Notes: a model not told the origin generated them from the letters alone. 64,000 nucleotides of DNA from Spongilla lacustris (GCA_949361645.1 OX442422.1:6571642-6635641); one strand, 5' to 3'; positions 34,701-47,038 are shown, counted from the first letter of the stretch. Numbers and translations: made by a program.

Positions 34701-37700
34701 ATGGCTGTGCCAGAGAGTACAGAAGCTACTGAAGACACTAGTGATAGTGCGGATGAGCTATACACACCTGTTACAGTAGAGGATGTTGAATTTGAAAGCC
34801 CAAGAAAGAAAAAGAAGATGATGGAAGATAAGAATAGCAATGCTTCGAGTTCAATGCCTGAAGAGTAACCAACCAAGCAGAAGCTGCTGTTGTTGAGACA
34901 GCAAACAAAATGTTTCGACGAAACGGGAAATATCACAATGAAGGAGCTGAAATTGATGTAGACACTCTTCCTGACAAGAAGAATGCTAGAAGAGCTGGAA
35001 AGTGCATTGAAGCCATGATACAATAACATTTGCAAATGATGGTTCAAAAAAATAAGAAGCCGGCTCATTCACAGTGCAAGGTACATGCAGCCCTGGGTAC
35101 ATGTATTATTATTAATGGTAAGTATAGTGCTCTACCTACCATGAACATTACATCAGAGTCTAAACCTAACCTTGTGGAGTTAAAGCTAACAACCTTGCAA
35201 ATTCTATCGGCAGCTAGTGGAGTTGATACAAAAGTTCTTTTTGAGAGAATTGATTTTGTCATTACTGATCAAACAAGAACACAATATAGATGTTGAATTG
35301 TTAGTTGCAAAATAGCTTGGCACAGTGAAAGTACCTAATCAACTGTTTAGCAATGTTCATCCATGCCTTATGTTCAATCGGGTGATAGTAATGCATTCGT
35401 CCCAGCTTGAGCATGCAATTGGACATAATAAAATATATACAAATTTTCTTGTGAATGCCCCAACAACTGCTAGTAGTGTAACAGAGCAAGCTTTTGATTG
35501 CATCACTCGATTGATAAAAAACTATGACTTTGATCATAAGCCAGGAATTTGACATGCATATAACCCCTAAAAAAACATGTCTGTTAGCTTGAATGATGAA
35601 CGGTTTATTTGTTTACCACATAAGTGTGCAGTTACACTTTATCACTTTGATAGTTTCAGCATGTGACCAACCAATTGGCACGCATTGTAAGATGCTTTCT
35701 AGATCTCTAATTTCTTAAAGTGATGCTATGTATTGGTGCATTATTAGGAGTGCACTAAGTAGAGCCTTTTTTGATACTGACAGCATCTATTGCAATGACA
35801 TATTCCAAACTTATTCCTGCATTTCAACAGCTCTATCATGACCTGCTAGGTACTGTGAACCCTGTAAGCTCCAAATTTGAACAAGGCTGCATTTACATTT
35901 GTCTCTGATAGCCAATTTACACATTATAGGTATGCTTTGGAAATATGTAGGAGCATAGAAGCAATTAGTGAAGAGTATAAGCCACAAGTTTTAATTATAC
36001 TAAAAGTTATCCTTCCTGCTCTTGCAGAAGCATTTCAAAGATAGAAAGGAGAGATATTTGGGTTTGGTTCTTACAATGAAAACTCCCATAGCCTCTCAAC
36101 AATGGATCTAGATATGCTGGAAGGAGCACCAGTGCATAACTTTGATGCTGAGCAAAGCGTTGGCTTTATAAATTATGAATTATCAAGAAGAGGATTGAAG
36201 CAGTTAAGTTCTGCTTCATCAACACAAGTTTAATGTGCGGCACATGATTTAATTGATAATACTGTTCCAGATCATATAAAGGATATTCCAATGTAGCTAA
36301 ACATGTAATTCCTCAATTGGGCTGCTAAGCAGGAGGATCTAAAGAAAAAAAGGTCTTGTAGATAAAGAAATTGCAAATGTAGCCTTGGATAGAAGAAAAA
36401 CAAAGGATCTAGAGAAGCTTATACATGTAAATGCATGAGTGGCCATTTACAATGTTAAGCCAGGTTGATGAGTACTTGAAATCTGATGACAGCAATAATG
36501 GATATGCAAGAGACACACCTTTGTCAATGCCAAAGAACAGTGACAACATCTTGACAGAGCAATAGATGCATTTACACAATATGATTAATGTTCTGAAACA
36601 TCAAACATGTAATGCATTCAATATGACTTTTGAATCAACTGGTGAGCCATCAAATAGCTAGCTACATATACAATTGTATTTAAACTGCTCATGCATCGGG
36701 GATATCACACACTCATTCCTACACTCTGGCGATCCCTACGAAACGTTTCTTCTTTTAAATCTTCTGGATTAACTTGGATAAAAGGTTTATTGCACTATGC
36801 TTTGTCCCCATTGAAGCATAATGTTAAAGGATCAATGACTTTCCGAGTTAGAGTTAGGCTGAACACAATTTCAATATCTTTAGCCCTGGGAAACATTGTG
36901 CTTTGAGTTCCTAGCCCTTATCAGCTGGTTGTCTGAACTGTTGTACCCACTCCAGGAAGGTGATACTCCGTTACATGTTGCTGCAAAGGAAGGTCATACT
37001 ATTTGTGTGGAACGTCTCCTTTCCACTCCTGGCATGGATGTTAATATTAAGGATGAGGTGAGTTGTTGCTCTGCTTATGCAGATCAGATGTAATAAAGGT
37101 ATATGAATTAGCAGAAATACACTACACACATAAAGAAACATAACAATAGCACAGATGCCAATCATGTACATGTTGATGTTCAGCATATACATGTAAGACA
37201 GCAACCATTTTTAAGGAAATGTACAACCAACCTGGTGCTTTTGACCCATCATTTTATTCGGTTTGGTGGTTTATAACATCACAACTATATGCATGTTTCT
37301 TTTTTAAAATAACGCTTTAATATATAAACTAGGCCCATGCAAATGCTTAAAGTACAGGAAATCTTTCTAGAAGGGCTATTGCATCATATCGCCGCCAGCT
37401 GTGGCAAGTCATCTGGAGCCTCTAATAAACTATAAGCACTCAGAAAGCCAATACAACTCTTTAGTCATGAATAATTCATGCCAAAAAAAAGATAGCAACA
37501 CAAATTTTGTGTGGTTTCCAATCCATCTTATGTTAATTGTCCTTGTATTACTATCGTTGTACTGTAAGAAGTCATGAATTTTTAATAGCATAGGTTTTGC
37601 TGAGGGGGGGGGGGTGTTATATTCTACTCACCACCCACCCACCCCGGCACTTATCCCACCTACATGTAAATGGTACATCATGTACATGCATATGCATGGA

Positions 37701-40700
37701 CAGATTCTGATACAGTGCTTGACACAAAGAGAGTAGTAAACCAAATTTTTCGGTTTTTCTGGAATATCTCCACAATAGAACATGCTATAAGGATGCAAAT
37801 TACATTTTTAGATTCAGCATGTATTTCTGTGTCATATCATATGAAAACAACAATATCATGTGACTTATTTGTGTGTTTATACAACAATAAACAAGTTAAT
37901 CTTTAAGTGTCTACTTATGTGTCTGGAGACCAAACCAATTACAGTTAAGGCCTCAAATTTGGTGTCCATCTCTGGTAGCAATTTGAGCTACACTCCCCCA
38001 GTGGTTATGGACATCGGTTACTGATCATCGTATTTCAGAGGTCTGCTGGGACTAAGGGCAATATGGCTGCAAAAATTCTAATTAAGCTCCACTTTTTACG
38101 AATCATATTGCAAAATGCCTACAGTTTTTATATGCCAATTTTTAATGTTCTATTTGTGTGCTGTCAGTATAAAATATTCGCAGAAGTTGTTTTAATCTTT
38201 ATTGTACAGATGATTGTGATCTCCGTGACGTTGCAAAAATGATTTTAATATTAGGATATTTCACTACTGCGTGCATCAATGCAGTTCGATAATATAAGAT
38301 GACATGAGTGTCGAATACTTATACTCAAAGACAATTCTTGACACACTGTACATGTTAATAAAGGTATGTGTGAGCGGATCTACCAGTCTAAGCAATGTTT
38401 CCCGACATTTCGCAGTGTAATTTTTGTGGCATAGCAGCGTAGGGTAACACCATTTATAGCTATGGGTACTAAATAGCAAAGTTTATGTAAGTTGACATGT
38501 AGCAATCTACATGTGCATGTAGTACAGGTAGTAAAACTTTGTTGCACGAACAAAAGTACTAGCAGCTTTGAAAGAATGACATGCAGTTATGATAGATACC
38601 AAAAGGCCTGATATGTATCATATTGTACGTGTATGTGTATGTGTACCACCACAAAGTAATGACCTTCCAATTGTCCATTTTAGTGATGGACAGACACATC
38701 ACTATTTTAGTCTCTGCCATATCTAATATGATGTTTGACCTATAATGTATGGATGGCCATGTGGATAATCTGCTGGTGCAACTCTATCCCGGCATATGAA
38801 CAGCAGCACAGAAATACAACCCTAAATAGTACACACTTAAGGAACTGAGAATAAACAGGAATGCACATATGTCTTGGCTGAAATAAGTCACACATTATAT
38901 TAACTATTGTACCCACCATATTAAATATTGTACCCATTTCAGGGTGTTGCTACTCCACTACATACTGCTGCAAGATGGGGTCTTAATTGTGTAAAGTGTC
39001 TCCTTTCCATTCCTGGTATTGATGTGAACATTAAGGATAAGAACTGAGCTTCAAATATCACTTATATAACTATCTACTTGGCCATAAAAACAATATCATT
39101 TACATGTATTGCCAGAGGGAGAAGTACTGAAATGGATCGAGAATTGAAAACAAATATATCTTGGCTCTATAGTTCAGGGGTGACTAGAAAATAAGATATT
39201 GCAAGGATTGATTTGTACTTTAGAAGTGATACTAAGCATTGTGCAGTATTTCCTAAAACACTTTTACATGTACCTCTGTGTATATTGTACATACATACTT
39301 TTAAAAATAAATGGCTGACCATTCTAAAACCTTAATTTTGCCCTGTGGGGGGGACCTGGACTGGTAAGATCCCCAGACCTCATATGTACATGTATGTACA
39401 TGCTGTGTATGCCCCTCCCTCCCACAGTAAAGATTGTGGTGGCAATTAATTGAAATTAATTTACATGTACATGCATGCGTACACATGTACATGTATAACA
39501 GTGATTGAGGTGCTAATCCATGAATATAGTTTCTCTATAGTTGTTTTCACACTGCCAATAGCTCAAACAGAGGAAGTACACATGTAGTGCATAACGGGCC
39601 ATGCACCTAGCTATTCATGAGGCATTAGCCATGATCCCCAAGCCTCCATATACCTGTGGTACTAGAGGGACACAAAGCCATCCTCTTCCAAGACAACTCC
39701 GGCCATTTATTCCTGTTCTCCTGCTGGGGTCTGGCCTGTATCTTGTGGTTATTATTAATTTGCAACAATTATTAATTAATATACATATACTATAATACTG
39801 TATATATAATACTAGTACTAGCTGTCAAGTATTACATCTACATGTATATGGTAACCATTACTCATCATCTACATGTACAGTCCTCCATCATACACTCTTG
39901 TTCTCAGTTCCCTGAATCAGAAGCGTTCAGTCTAGCAGTCTCAGACCATCATGGTATGCAGAAGAAGGATCAATGTAACCCTTGATCGCAAACTCCACTG
40001 GTACCTGCTCATTTATAGGCTATGCTTATAAATAAACATACAGCAATATCAACAAAAGACATCTGAACAACTTCATATTGATCAGTTGCCTGACCCTAAA
40101 CCTTGCAGGGTCCCCAGACTATTTTATGTTATTACACACATTGCGCTCCCAGAACGATGAGTGAAACAAAATATATATGGCCTGCAGGTACAATGTAGAT
40201 TTCATAAATGAGGTACACAATGTACACAATGTACACAATTAATATTTGTAAATTAATAATAATGTATTATTACCGTAATTCCTTGTTTCCTTACATTTTA
40301 CACATTAGCTGTCTATACAAATCCTACATCATCAATTGTATTTTAATTAATTCAATTTTCATATCTGCTCATCTACATTGATTTTCTGCAACTTGAACAC
40401 AATGGCACAATGTGCTCATAGCTTGGTTGGCAGTGCACTCCACTAGCAGTTGAAACATATGGAGCAAGGCAGCCATGCGAGAGACCATCCTCAAAATCAG
40501 CAGCTAGTATATCCCTAGTTTTGGGAGATCTGTATGGCAGGCTTAGCATCATACTGGTGCAAGCAAATGCCTGGGCATCCTTGCAAGATCTTTGCAAGTT
40601 CCTGACATTCATCATTTTTTGTGTATTTACATAAATGCTATTATTATTATAGATTTGTGATACCGGGGTACACCCTGTATATTTAATTTGTTTACATATA

Positions 40701-43700
40701 CACATAGATGTACATGTACTAGTATTTATACTCACACTACATGTACATGTAGGGTAATTATACTCCACTACACCTTGCTGTAAGAGGAGGTCATGTTACT
40801 TGTGTGGAACGTCTCCTTTCCACTCCTGGTATTGATGTCAACATTAAGAGTGAGGTGAGTTGGTACATGTACACATGTATATGTACACATGTACATAATA
40901 AAAGTATGTGGGAGGGGATTTACCAGTCAAAAAAAAAACATTTTCCCCGTAATTATTGTGGCATTAGCAGCGTAGCGTAACACCATAGCTATGGGTACTG
41001 AGTTGCAATTAACATGTAGCACCCTACATGTAGTTCAGGTTCAAACAAAGTACCAGCAGCTTTGAAAGAATGACTTGCAGTTATCTTACATACCAAAAGG
41101 CTTGGAATGTATCACTGATAATTGTATGTGCACCACCACAAAGTAATGGCCTTCCAATTGTCCATTCCAGTGATGGACACATCACCATAACATATTCCAT
41201 TTAGTCTCTGCCGTAGTTAACATGATGTTTGGCATATAATGTATGGATGGCCATGTTAATAATCTTGTGCTGGGGCAACTCTACCATGTGAACAGCAGTA
41301 CAGAATGTAATGTCTTGGCTGAAATAAGTCACACATTGAACCACTATATTTATATTAACTATTGTACCCACCATATTAAATATTGTACCCATTTCAGGGT
41401 GGCGCTACTCCACTACACATTGCTGCAAGATGGGGTCGTAATTGTGTAAAGTGTCTCCTTTCCACTCCTGGTATTGATGTGAACATTAAGAATAAGGTGA
41501 GTTGTTGGTCTGCGTATGCACTACAAACAGAATGGATGTATTAAAGGTACATGTATATGAATGTAATGTATTTGCTGAAATACACTACACACATAACAGT
41601 AGCACAGATCTATGCCAATCATGTACATGTTGATGTTCGGCATATAAGACAGCACAGTTTAGCAGGCAGTCTTCAACCAGAGGGAGAAGTACAGAGGAAG
41701 GTTTTAGATTCGTAAACCTTCCAAAAGTGGAGTACTGAAATGGATTGGGAATTTAAATTTTGGCTCTGTAGTTCAGAGGCGATTGAGAACATGAAAAAGA
41801 TATTATGCAAAGATTGATTAGAAGTGATTGGGATAGCATTGTGCAGTGTTTCTTAAAACACTTTTACTTTCTAGATCTGTGTACATTGTACATGGAGTCA
41901 AAACTTGATATAAGCACACTACTTTAGTAGCACATCCACTCATTACAAGCACAGTGGCAGGTTTTTTTAATTTGTCTAATGTGCCAGACGTCATCCCAGG
42001 CGTACATTTGTTTACCGTAGTGTATAGAAAATAAATTTATTCCCGTTCTGCCAGTTTAGCATCCTTTTTACATTTGACGGTTCACACTCATTGTACAGGT
42101 CCTTTGGAGCTTGGCCCGAAATTGCCAAGCTCTAACTGGCTATTCGTGTATTAGACTTGAGAAACTGTGAATTATTGTGCCAATACCAAAAAAAAGTAAA
42201 ACATGTAAAAGCCTAGGTAATCGTGGGTAAATTAATAGTGCATTAATCGCTTAATGTTTCTAATAACTGATTTGCAAGTTGCTATAAACCTGAAAAATCG
42301 ATTGGAGTTTCTTTTTCATAGTCAAAATAATCGATTTTGATTTATGAAAAAGGTTACACACCCTAGTTTTACATCTTGTATAACGATCAGAAGGTGCAAA
42401 GTTATTTACACATACCAGAAAGTAATCAGGCTTGAAACTGTTGTATCCTTAACCAGCAATAACAATGTAGGACCAACAATCACAAAGTAATGATAACATG
42501 TGGAAGAATGACTGAACAAATACACAATTGACATATGAATACATTGACGTAGGGAAACCTGTTTAGAGATCAAGAATGTTCTAGAGGAAACCACAAAAAG
42601 ATAACGATTATAACAGGAACTTAATTCATTGCAGATTTGGGTGTAATCAGTGCTGCGTGTAACTACTACTGGCAAAAGATTCATACACACATTGAGACTT
42701 CGTTGTGGATGTAATGAGTAATGAACGTCCTTCATGATGGATGTTTGCTGTTTCAAGTACTCAATGTACTTGTGAATAGACCCTCCGTATCCAATCTAAC
42801 GGATTCAAAAACCTTCCTAGCAAACCATGGTTGACTTAACAGGGATGAAAGCTTCTCCTCGTGTTGCTCTAGTCTTCATTTGAAAACCGAGGTTTCTTGA
42901 TCTTTTTCCTTTTCTAGCCATTTTTACCTGTGAAAATGGTAAATGCCGGTGGAAGATGATACCCCTGAATAGAAAAAAATAGAGAACAAGTCAATTAACC
43001 AAATGTGTGCTCATGTACATGAGTATAAATAACAAAATTTACACTCACCGATCTATAAACTGTAGTGTTTTAAAAAATTGCTCACCAGTAGTTGATACAG
43101 TAATAGGACTCCAGCAAACCTCCTTTGTTTTAAAGTCATTACAAAGCCTATTATTACCACGCATGTGTTGCTCAGAGCCAGATGATGATAAATCATGCAT
43201 AGCAGCTGGTGGTACCACAAGTCGCTCAGCATTCTGTATCAATATTTCGAGTGCATCTGGCGGCTGCTGTTGTGCTTGTGAGATGGTGGATGACGATGCT
43301 GCAAGGTAAAAATCGACATAGTGACAGCAATAAGTCTCGAGCTAAGTGACTGGAGCATCTAAAGGAACTGTGTGTGCTGAGTGCATGGACTTATCATCCG
43401 ATGAGGTTGTGACCTCAGCGACTGTTTCGCTACCTAAATTATCTTCCAGCCTCTCCATCAGAGCACCAAAGTTTTCAACTTGGGTCGCATTTGATGATGC
43501 TTATCCTGCTAAATACACTACTAACCTCTATAAACTGCTACGCTCGGCCATGCAAATTTGCCATCCATTTTTGTCATTGATCTAATTTTGAAATTCTTTT
43601 TCTTTTTTTTTTTTTGCAAAGCAATTATTTTTTGGGGTCAGTCGGGCCCTTGAAACAATTAATCGAGTTTGAATGGCCTTATGGAGGATGACACATGCAT

Positions 43701-44031
43701 GTGCATTGTACCCACTCCAGAATGGTCATACTCCATTACATATTGCTATAAGTATGAGTCATACTGCTTTTGTGGAACATCTCCTTTCTGTACCTGGTTT
43801 TGATGTGAACACTAAGGTGGTGAGTTGGTTTGTGCATTGCACCTACCATGTTTGTTTAATTATTGTACCATTGCACTGCAGCGAGGTCATACTCTATTGT
43901 ACCATGCAGCCATTAGAGGTGATACTACTTGTGTGGATCGTATCCTTTCCATTCCTGGTGTTGATGTGGATACTGCAATCGAAGAACTTTTCATAGACGA
44001 AATTTTCCGTTCTTATTTGCACATGCTGTGA
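28262..44031 (+). CDS. ankyrin-repeat protein gene A (multi-exon)
   Basis: Exons read from splice borders: 28262-28286 (ATG TCG; an in-frame ATG at 28094 could start it earlier), 28523-28626, 31032-31133, 32701-32805, 33513-33617, 36956-37057, (38943-39041, see separate entry), 40753-40854, 41398-41496, 43721-43819, and 43882-44031 with TGA. Phases join: exon 1 gives the first base of a GCT codon and all later borders are phase 0. Exon 2 encodes KLRDAAERGDIGKMARLIES, a capping repeat. Each next exon encodes one ankyrin repeat (TPLHYAAKGGH, then CVERLLSTPG-D-DVNIK) of 33-35 residues. The last exon ends with a short unique tail. The product is about 330 aa, all ankyrin, with no other domain, so probably a cytosolic binding protein of unknown partner. 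Because exons are symmetric, skipping would keep the frame. The missing donor at 39041 and the transposon debris in the introns leave it open whether the full transcript is made. Confidence 0.75.
28699..28741. repeat. poly-C run (43 nt)
   Basis: An uninterrupted C homopolymer within the intron. A poly-G run follows at about 28910-28925. Confidence 0.95.
29130..29475 (+). repeat. G-rich dispersed minisatellite element, copy 2
   Basis: Units of about 30 bp, of the form aataaaatagaagcttgtcc plus a run of G, repeated with variation six or more times. It is followed by gggtatgtttgcaattatta and aatagcccattgtacc. It matches 13410-13720 part for part. Confidence 0.75.
29677..30205 (+). repeat. 23-bp minisatellite, about 22 copies
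   Basis: The unit is ggtactggtctgggcactgt plus gta, with t/c and c/g variants. Since 23 is not a multiple of three and no stop occurs in the minus frames, long P/T/Q/C-rich frames of up to 295 codons appear. They are artefacts. Confidence 0.97.
30796..30905 (-). repeat. short inverted copy of the same minisatellite motif
   Basis: cagtgcccagac repeated about eight times is the reverse complement of the core gtctgggcactg. A third small copy lies at 31920-32012. Confidence 0.85.
32040..33617 (+). repeat. duplicated intron-plus-exon modules of the ankyrin gene
   Basis: 32260-32805 and 33065-33617 are near-identical across intron and exon (landmarks tggtgcttaacaatatgtac, ccaccttccctccccacaat, tggccttcatggtgaccatg). 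The intron part is also present at about 30235-30620. The repeated 93-codon frame in the intron part is conserved only because the DNA is duplicated. Confidence 0.85.
34064..34298 (+). mobile_element. possible collapsed LTR-retrotransposon remnant
   Basis: Two direct repeats of about 70 bp (34064-34133 and 34225-34298), both ending gagtttcgagtaacacgcta then CA. After the first, the sequence TGGTGGCAGC follows at once, resembling a primer-binding-site start, and about 90 bp of other DNA separates the repeats. This fits two LTR 3' parts with a tiny internal remnant. A plain tandem duplication is the alternative. Confidence 0.35.
34310..36640 (+). pseudogene. decayed, mobile-element-like coding region inside an ankyrin intron
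   Basis: Several plus-strand stretches look once-coding but shift frame often. AMAVPESTEATEDTSDSADE then SPRKKKKMMEDK lie near 34700-34830. FERIDFVITDQT lies near 35240-35280. KVPNQLFSNVHPCLMFNRV and HSSQLEHAIGHNKIYTNF lie near 35330-35450. SVSLNDERFICLPHKCAVTL and FDSFSACDQPIGT lie near 35582-35680. Stops and frameshifts prevent any long product. The TD-T and C-H patterns suggest a transposase-derived gene related in kind to the 17566-18532 remnant, but I cannot name the family. It inserted between ankyrin exons 33513-33617 and 36956-37057. Confidence 0.45.
38943..39041 (+). pseudogene. ankyrin exon with destroyed 5' splice site
   Basis: The acceptor (cccatttcag) is intact and the exon reads one good repeat (GVATPLHTAARWG, then CVKCLLSIPGIDVNIKDK). 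Where its sister exon at 41398-41496 has aag|gtgagt, this one has aag|aactgagc, so the donor is gone and the reading runs straight into N-stop at 39042-39047. It is either skipped (harmless, since phase 0) or would end the protein early. Confidence 0.7.
39048..40272 (+). other. ankyrin gene A intron, no exon seen
   Basis: AT-rich with TACATGTA palindromes. The frame at 39601-39795 has no splice support. Confidence 0.35.
40273..40345. mobile_element. single terminal arm of the 295-522 element family
   Basis: taccgtaattccttgtttcc, then gctgtctatacaaatcctac ending atcatca, matches the right arm at 455-522. Next to it the minus frame 40373-40768 ends with HCQPSYEHIVPLCSSCRKSM and could be the 3' end of a gene in a longer member of the family. 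Confidence 0.5.
43049..43298 (-). CDS. candidate exon of an unknown gene nested in an ankyrin intron
   Basis: The minus strand has the acceptor ttttaccttgcag, 250 open nucleotides and the donor atcg|gtgagtg. The residues are protein-like: STISQAQQQPPDALEILIQN, then NRLCNDFKTKEVCWSPITVS and GEQFFKTLQFIDR. Upstream, at about 43350-43480 on the same strand, another stretch (FGALMERLEDNLGSETVAEV) also looks coding, and downstream near 42850-42920 there is MARKGKRSRNLGFQM. Together they may be a nested minus-strand gene or an unrecognised mobile-element gene. Confidence 0.4.
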
Positions 44032-44033
44032 AA

Positions 44034-44039
44034 AATAAA
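44034..44039 (+). promoter_or_regulatory. polyadenylation signal AATAAA
   Basis: It lies three bases after the stop codon of ankyrin gene A (tgaaaaataaaac). The position is unusually close to the stop but usable. Confidence 0.5.
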
Positions 44040-44584
44040 ACAGTATTGCCAGAGTGTGCAGTAATAACAATGTTTATCATTTTTATTGATTTACTGGAAT
44101 GTGAATTAAACAATCATGGTTTAACATAATCTATTATCTCTTGCATGGTATATTATACATGTAACACTGCTTCAATGAGGTTATGACAATTAACTGACCT
44201 CAGTTACAGCCGGAGATCACATTAATTATTGGTAAGATGGCATTGTTCATGTATGTTTAATTTTAGCATGGTTGCATGCAGTTCAGTAGAACTGTACACA
44301 ATTCTACATTATGGTACAGTAGTTGTGTTATATATAAATCATATACAGCTGATCAATTGTTGGTTCTGCTCCAACACAAATCTTTTTTGGAAATCAGCTG
44401 GTGGCATCAATGCCATGTGCAGGCATCAGATTACATGCATGTCTACATGCTTATATTTGCTAATCATTACATTTGGGGCACTAGTACACAGAACATTTAC
44501 ATCAATCAACATACACATGCACGGTGAAGTAAGCATGTTCCTACATGTATCCAAAGCAACTGGCAAAGAATGTGGCTTGTCAGT

Positions 44585-44632
44585 ATACTTCTTTGTAGCT
44601 GCAAACATTTTAAATCTGTACTTCTTCTTTCC
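44585..44632 (-). pseudogene. SPTB: decayed copy of the last beta-spectrin exon
   Basis: The minus strand has the acceptor ccattgcag, then GKKKYRFKMFAATKK, against GKKKSKFKMFAAAKK in the intact exon at 50297-50344. The stop codon TAA has become TAT, so the frame runs on to 44426. It lies 3' to ankyrin gene A exactly as the intact exon lies 3' to ankyrin gene B. Flanking DNA also matches (landmarks acatttggggcac, aattaaacaatcatg, agcatggttgc). Confidence 0.75.
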
Positions 44633-45136
44633 CTGCAATGGCAGAAGTTATTATATTAATTATCAATTGGACTGTTTGTATATATACTAGTTGACACAAA
44701 TCACAATATAGGGTCAACTATCGATAAGCATTGTCCTTATCGCTTACCGGTTATCCGATACCTTTAAGCAACCGGTAAGACACCTTTCTTATTCATTTCC
44801 GTTCAGTAAGAGATAATTTCGTACAGAATATTATCGGTAACAGACAGCTTTCTTATTGATTATTGCAATTTCTTGTACGTACCTTTAAAATCATTTTCAT
44901 AACAACTATACATGCATGTAAAACTATATATTAACCGAATTAGTATTTTCGCACAATAAATGTTGTACATGTAAATGTTTGTTGTTTCTAGCACTGTGAT
45001 GTCAAACATTAGCTGAACGGACACAGCCGTTATACATGTAATTATAAAGCAATGCACCGCCACGGTTCGCTCGTACTGGGGTACAATTATCGGCAACAGT
45101 GTCGCAGCATCTCTGCATTCGGCCAGTTCCTCGTCC

Positions 45137-45507
45137 AACCAGGGAGTGAAATGTAATACTAATAACAAAGCCTGGCTATTTGTATTTAAGGTGGCTCTGG
45201 TGGCTTTAGACTTACTTGGCCACAAGACTTCTGCCCTTGCAATTGTTTTCAATTAAATCTATCTGGAAATGGTTGGCTTCCTTGAACTGTCTCACTTTAG
45301 CCACGATCACTTCATCCACTCTATCCTGGTGTGCTTGGATGTCATTCTCTAGCAGAGCTCTGTAAGGAGCATGCATAGACGCAGGATAATGGAACTGTAA
45401 ACACACGCACACTATCCTTCATACCCCTTCTACTATCTTCGCACATAACCCTTCCCCATCCCTACACAAGTGGACACCCTTGCCCTTTAATTTGCACTCA
45501 CACACAC

Positions 45508-45538
<31 letters not shown>

Positions 45539-45727
45539 CACACACACACAACACACAACACTGCATGCTTCTTAAGAAGGTTGTTAACAGAGATGAGGTC
45601 TTTGCCGTGGTCCCCAGAGGCCAGCTGGCCTTCCATGTCAGCTATCCATGACTCAATGTCCTCCACATTGTGTATGAACAGCTGCAGCTCGTAAGTCTCC
45701 ATCAGCTTCTGACCTCTGTTTGTGGTC
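45137..45727 (-). pseudogene. SPTB: partial duplicate of internal beta-spectrin exons
   Basis: Two exons are recognisable. 45562-45727 reads RGQKLMETYELQLFIHNVED and then WIADMEGQLASGDHGKDLIS, equal to the exon at the right edge with a few changes. 45216-about 45352 reads NDIQAHQDRVDEVIVAKVRQ and corresponds to 63376-63506. The copy has codon insertions (VIVAK for VMAK, IENNCKG for IEDKG), four extra bases at the acceptor (cagagctctgct for cagctgct) that would break the frame, and a donor weakened to gtgttg in an ACAC tract. The match stops abruptly at 45137, and the intervening spectrin exons are absent. Confidence 0.8.
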
Positions 45728-46154
45728 CTGTAACAAATGGTAACTCAACATGAACACAGGACCAGTCATAATCCAACATAATCACTGGTGACCCTATGTC
45801 ACCGCAATAACCACGGGTAACCCAGTGTCAGCATGAAAACCATTAGTGTATCACTATGGCAACCACTAAGTGTATTGGTATCACCATGGAAACCATTAAG
45901 TGTGTCACCATATATAGTAACCATTGGTGACCCAAAATGACCAGTGATGCATGATGGAGCATATAGATTTACATACAACTGTATACATGTACATGGTCAT
46001 TCTAGGCAAATTTGTACCACCAAAACAAACACCACTTCCTGCATGATCTATAAAAAATACAAAATCACTTAATATATGCATACCCGAAGTTGTACTGTTT
46101 ATTAACTACAACCCTCTGAATAATTAATTTTTGGAGCAACTTGGACCTGTTTAT

Positions 46155-46445
46155 CCCTACCCCTATATCAACCCACCCTCATATCAATCTTGGGAAAATA
46201 TGCCCTATTCATAGCGATGTTAGGCTAGGGTTTTGTGTTTCTAGCGATCGCCTCAGCCAACCGCTAATGAGATTTAGTTCGTGATAGAATCTTTCACAAA
46301 GCGAATCTCTTAGCGGTGGTTTGAGGCGATCAGTAGGAACACAAAACCCTAGCCTAATATCACTATGAATAGGGCATATTTTCCCATATTTACTTTACCC
46401 TCATATCAACCCCCATGGTATGCGTGGGTTGATATAGGGGTAGGG
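46155..46445. mobile_element. fold-back MITE, about 290 bp
   Basis: It starts CCCTACCCCTATATCAACCC and ends with the reverse complement at 46445. The inner arms also pair (gggaaaatatgccctattca; aaccctagcct; cctca..accgct). No coding frame. It lies between the spectrin fragment and ankyrin gene B. Confidence 0.8.
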
Positions 46446-47038
46446 GTACTGTAGAATTGCTTGACTATTATATGTTAAGTATCTTTGTATACATGTATGG
46501 ATGTTACGTTGGCATACATAGCAGTGATGAACTTTATAAGAATTGGTTTATTGGGGTTTAATAACTGATGAATTTGTGATCAGTTTTGTTGTTTCAAAAA
46601 ATAACATCATCCATTTTTCACCAAACCTTTAGGGTGGGTAGATGCTAGTACCAATAAGGTACTTAGCTGATCAGATGTGCGGGATTCTCGTGCACTCAGC
46701 TGGGGCACCACTTCAAATCCTGGCAGCCATCTTTAATCTTCCCTCATACATGTAATTCACTATAAACAAACACTTGACCCAAAATTATGTTGTATCGCGA
46801 GTCTACAAGAGTACGAGAGCCGATACATGTAGACTCATAGAGGACATTTGACTTTGAAGCTCTGTATCTTTATAACCATTACAACTAAACATTTGCAACA
46901 AACCCTACGCCACACGACCATCTCTGCCTTATATCTCCACATTGCCACAGCAATCCGAGCAGAAATTCCAAAAATAGCTAATATTAAATTCCGCGGTTAA
47001 GAATAGTTCACCTGGTAAACCGTACCGTCCGTTGTGCA

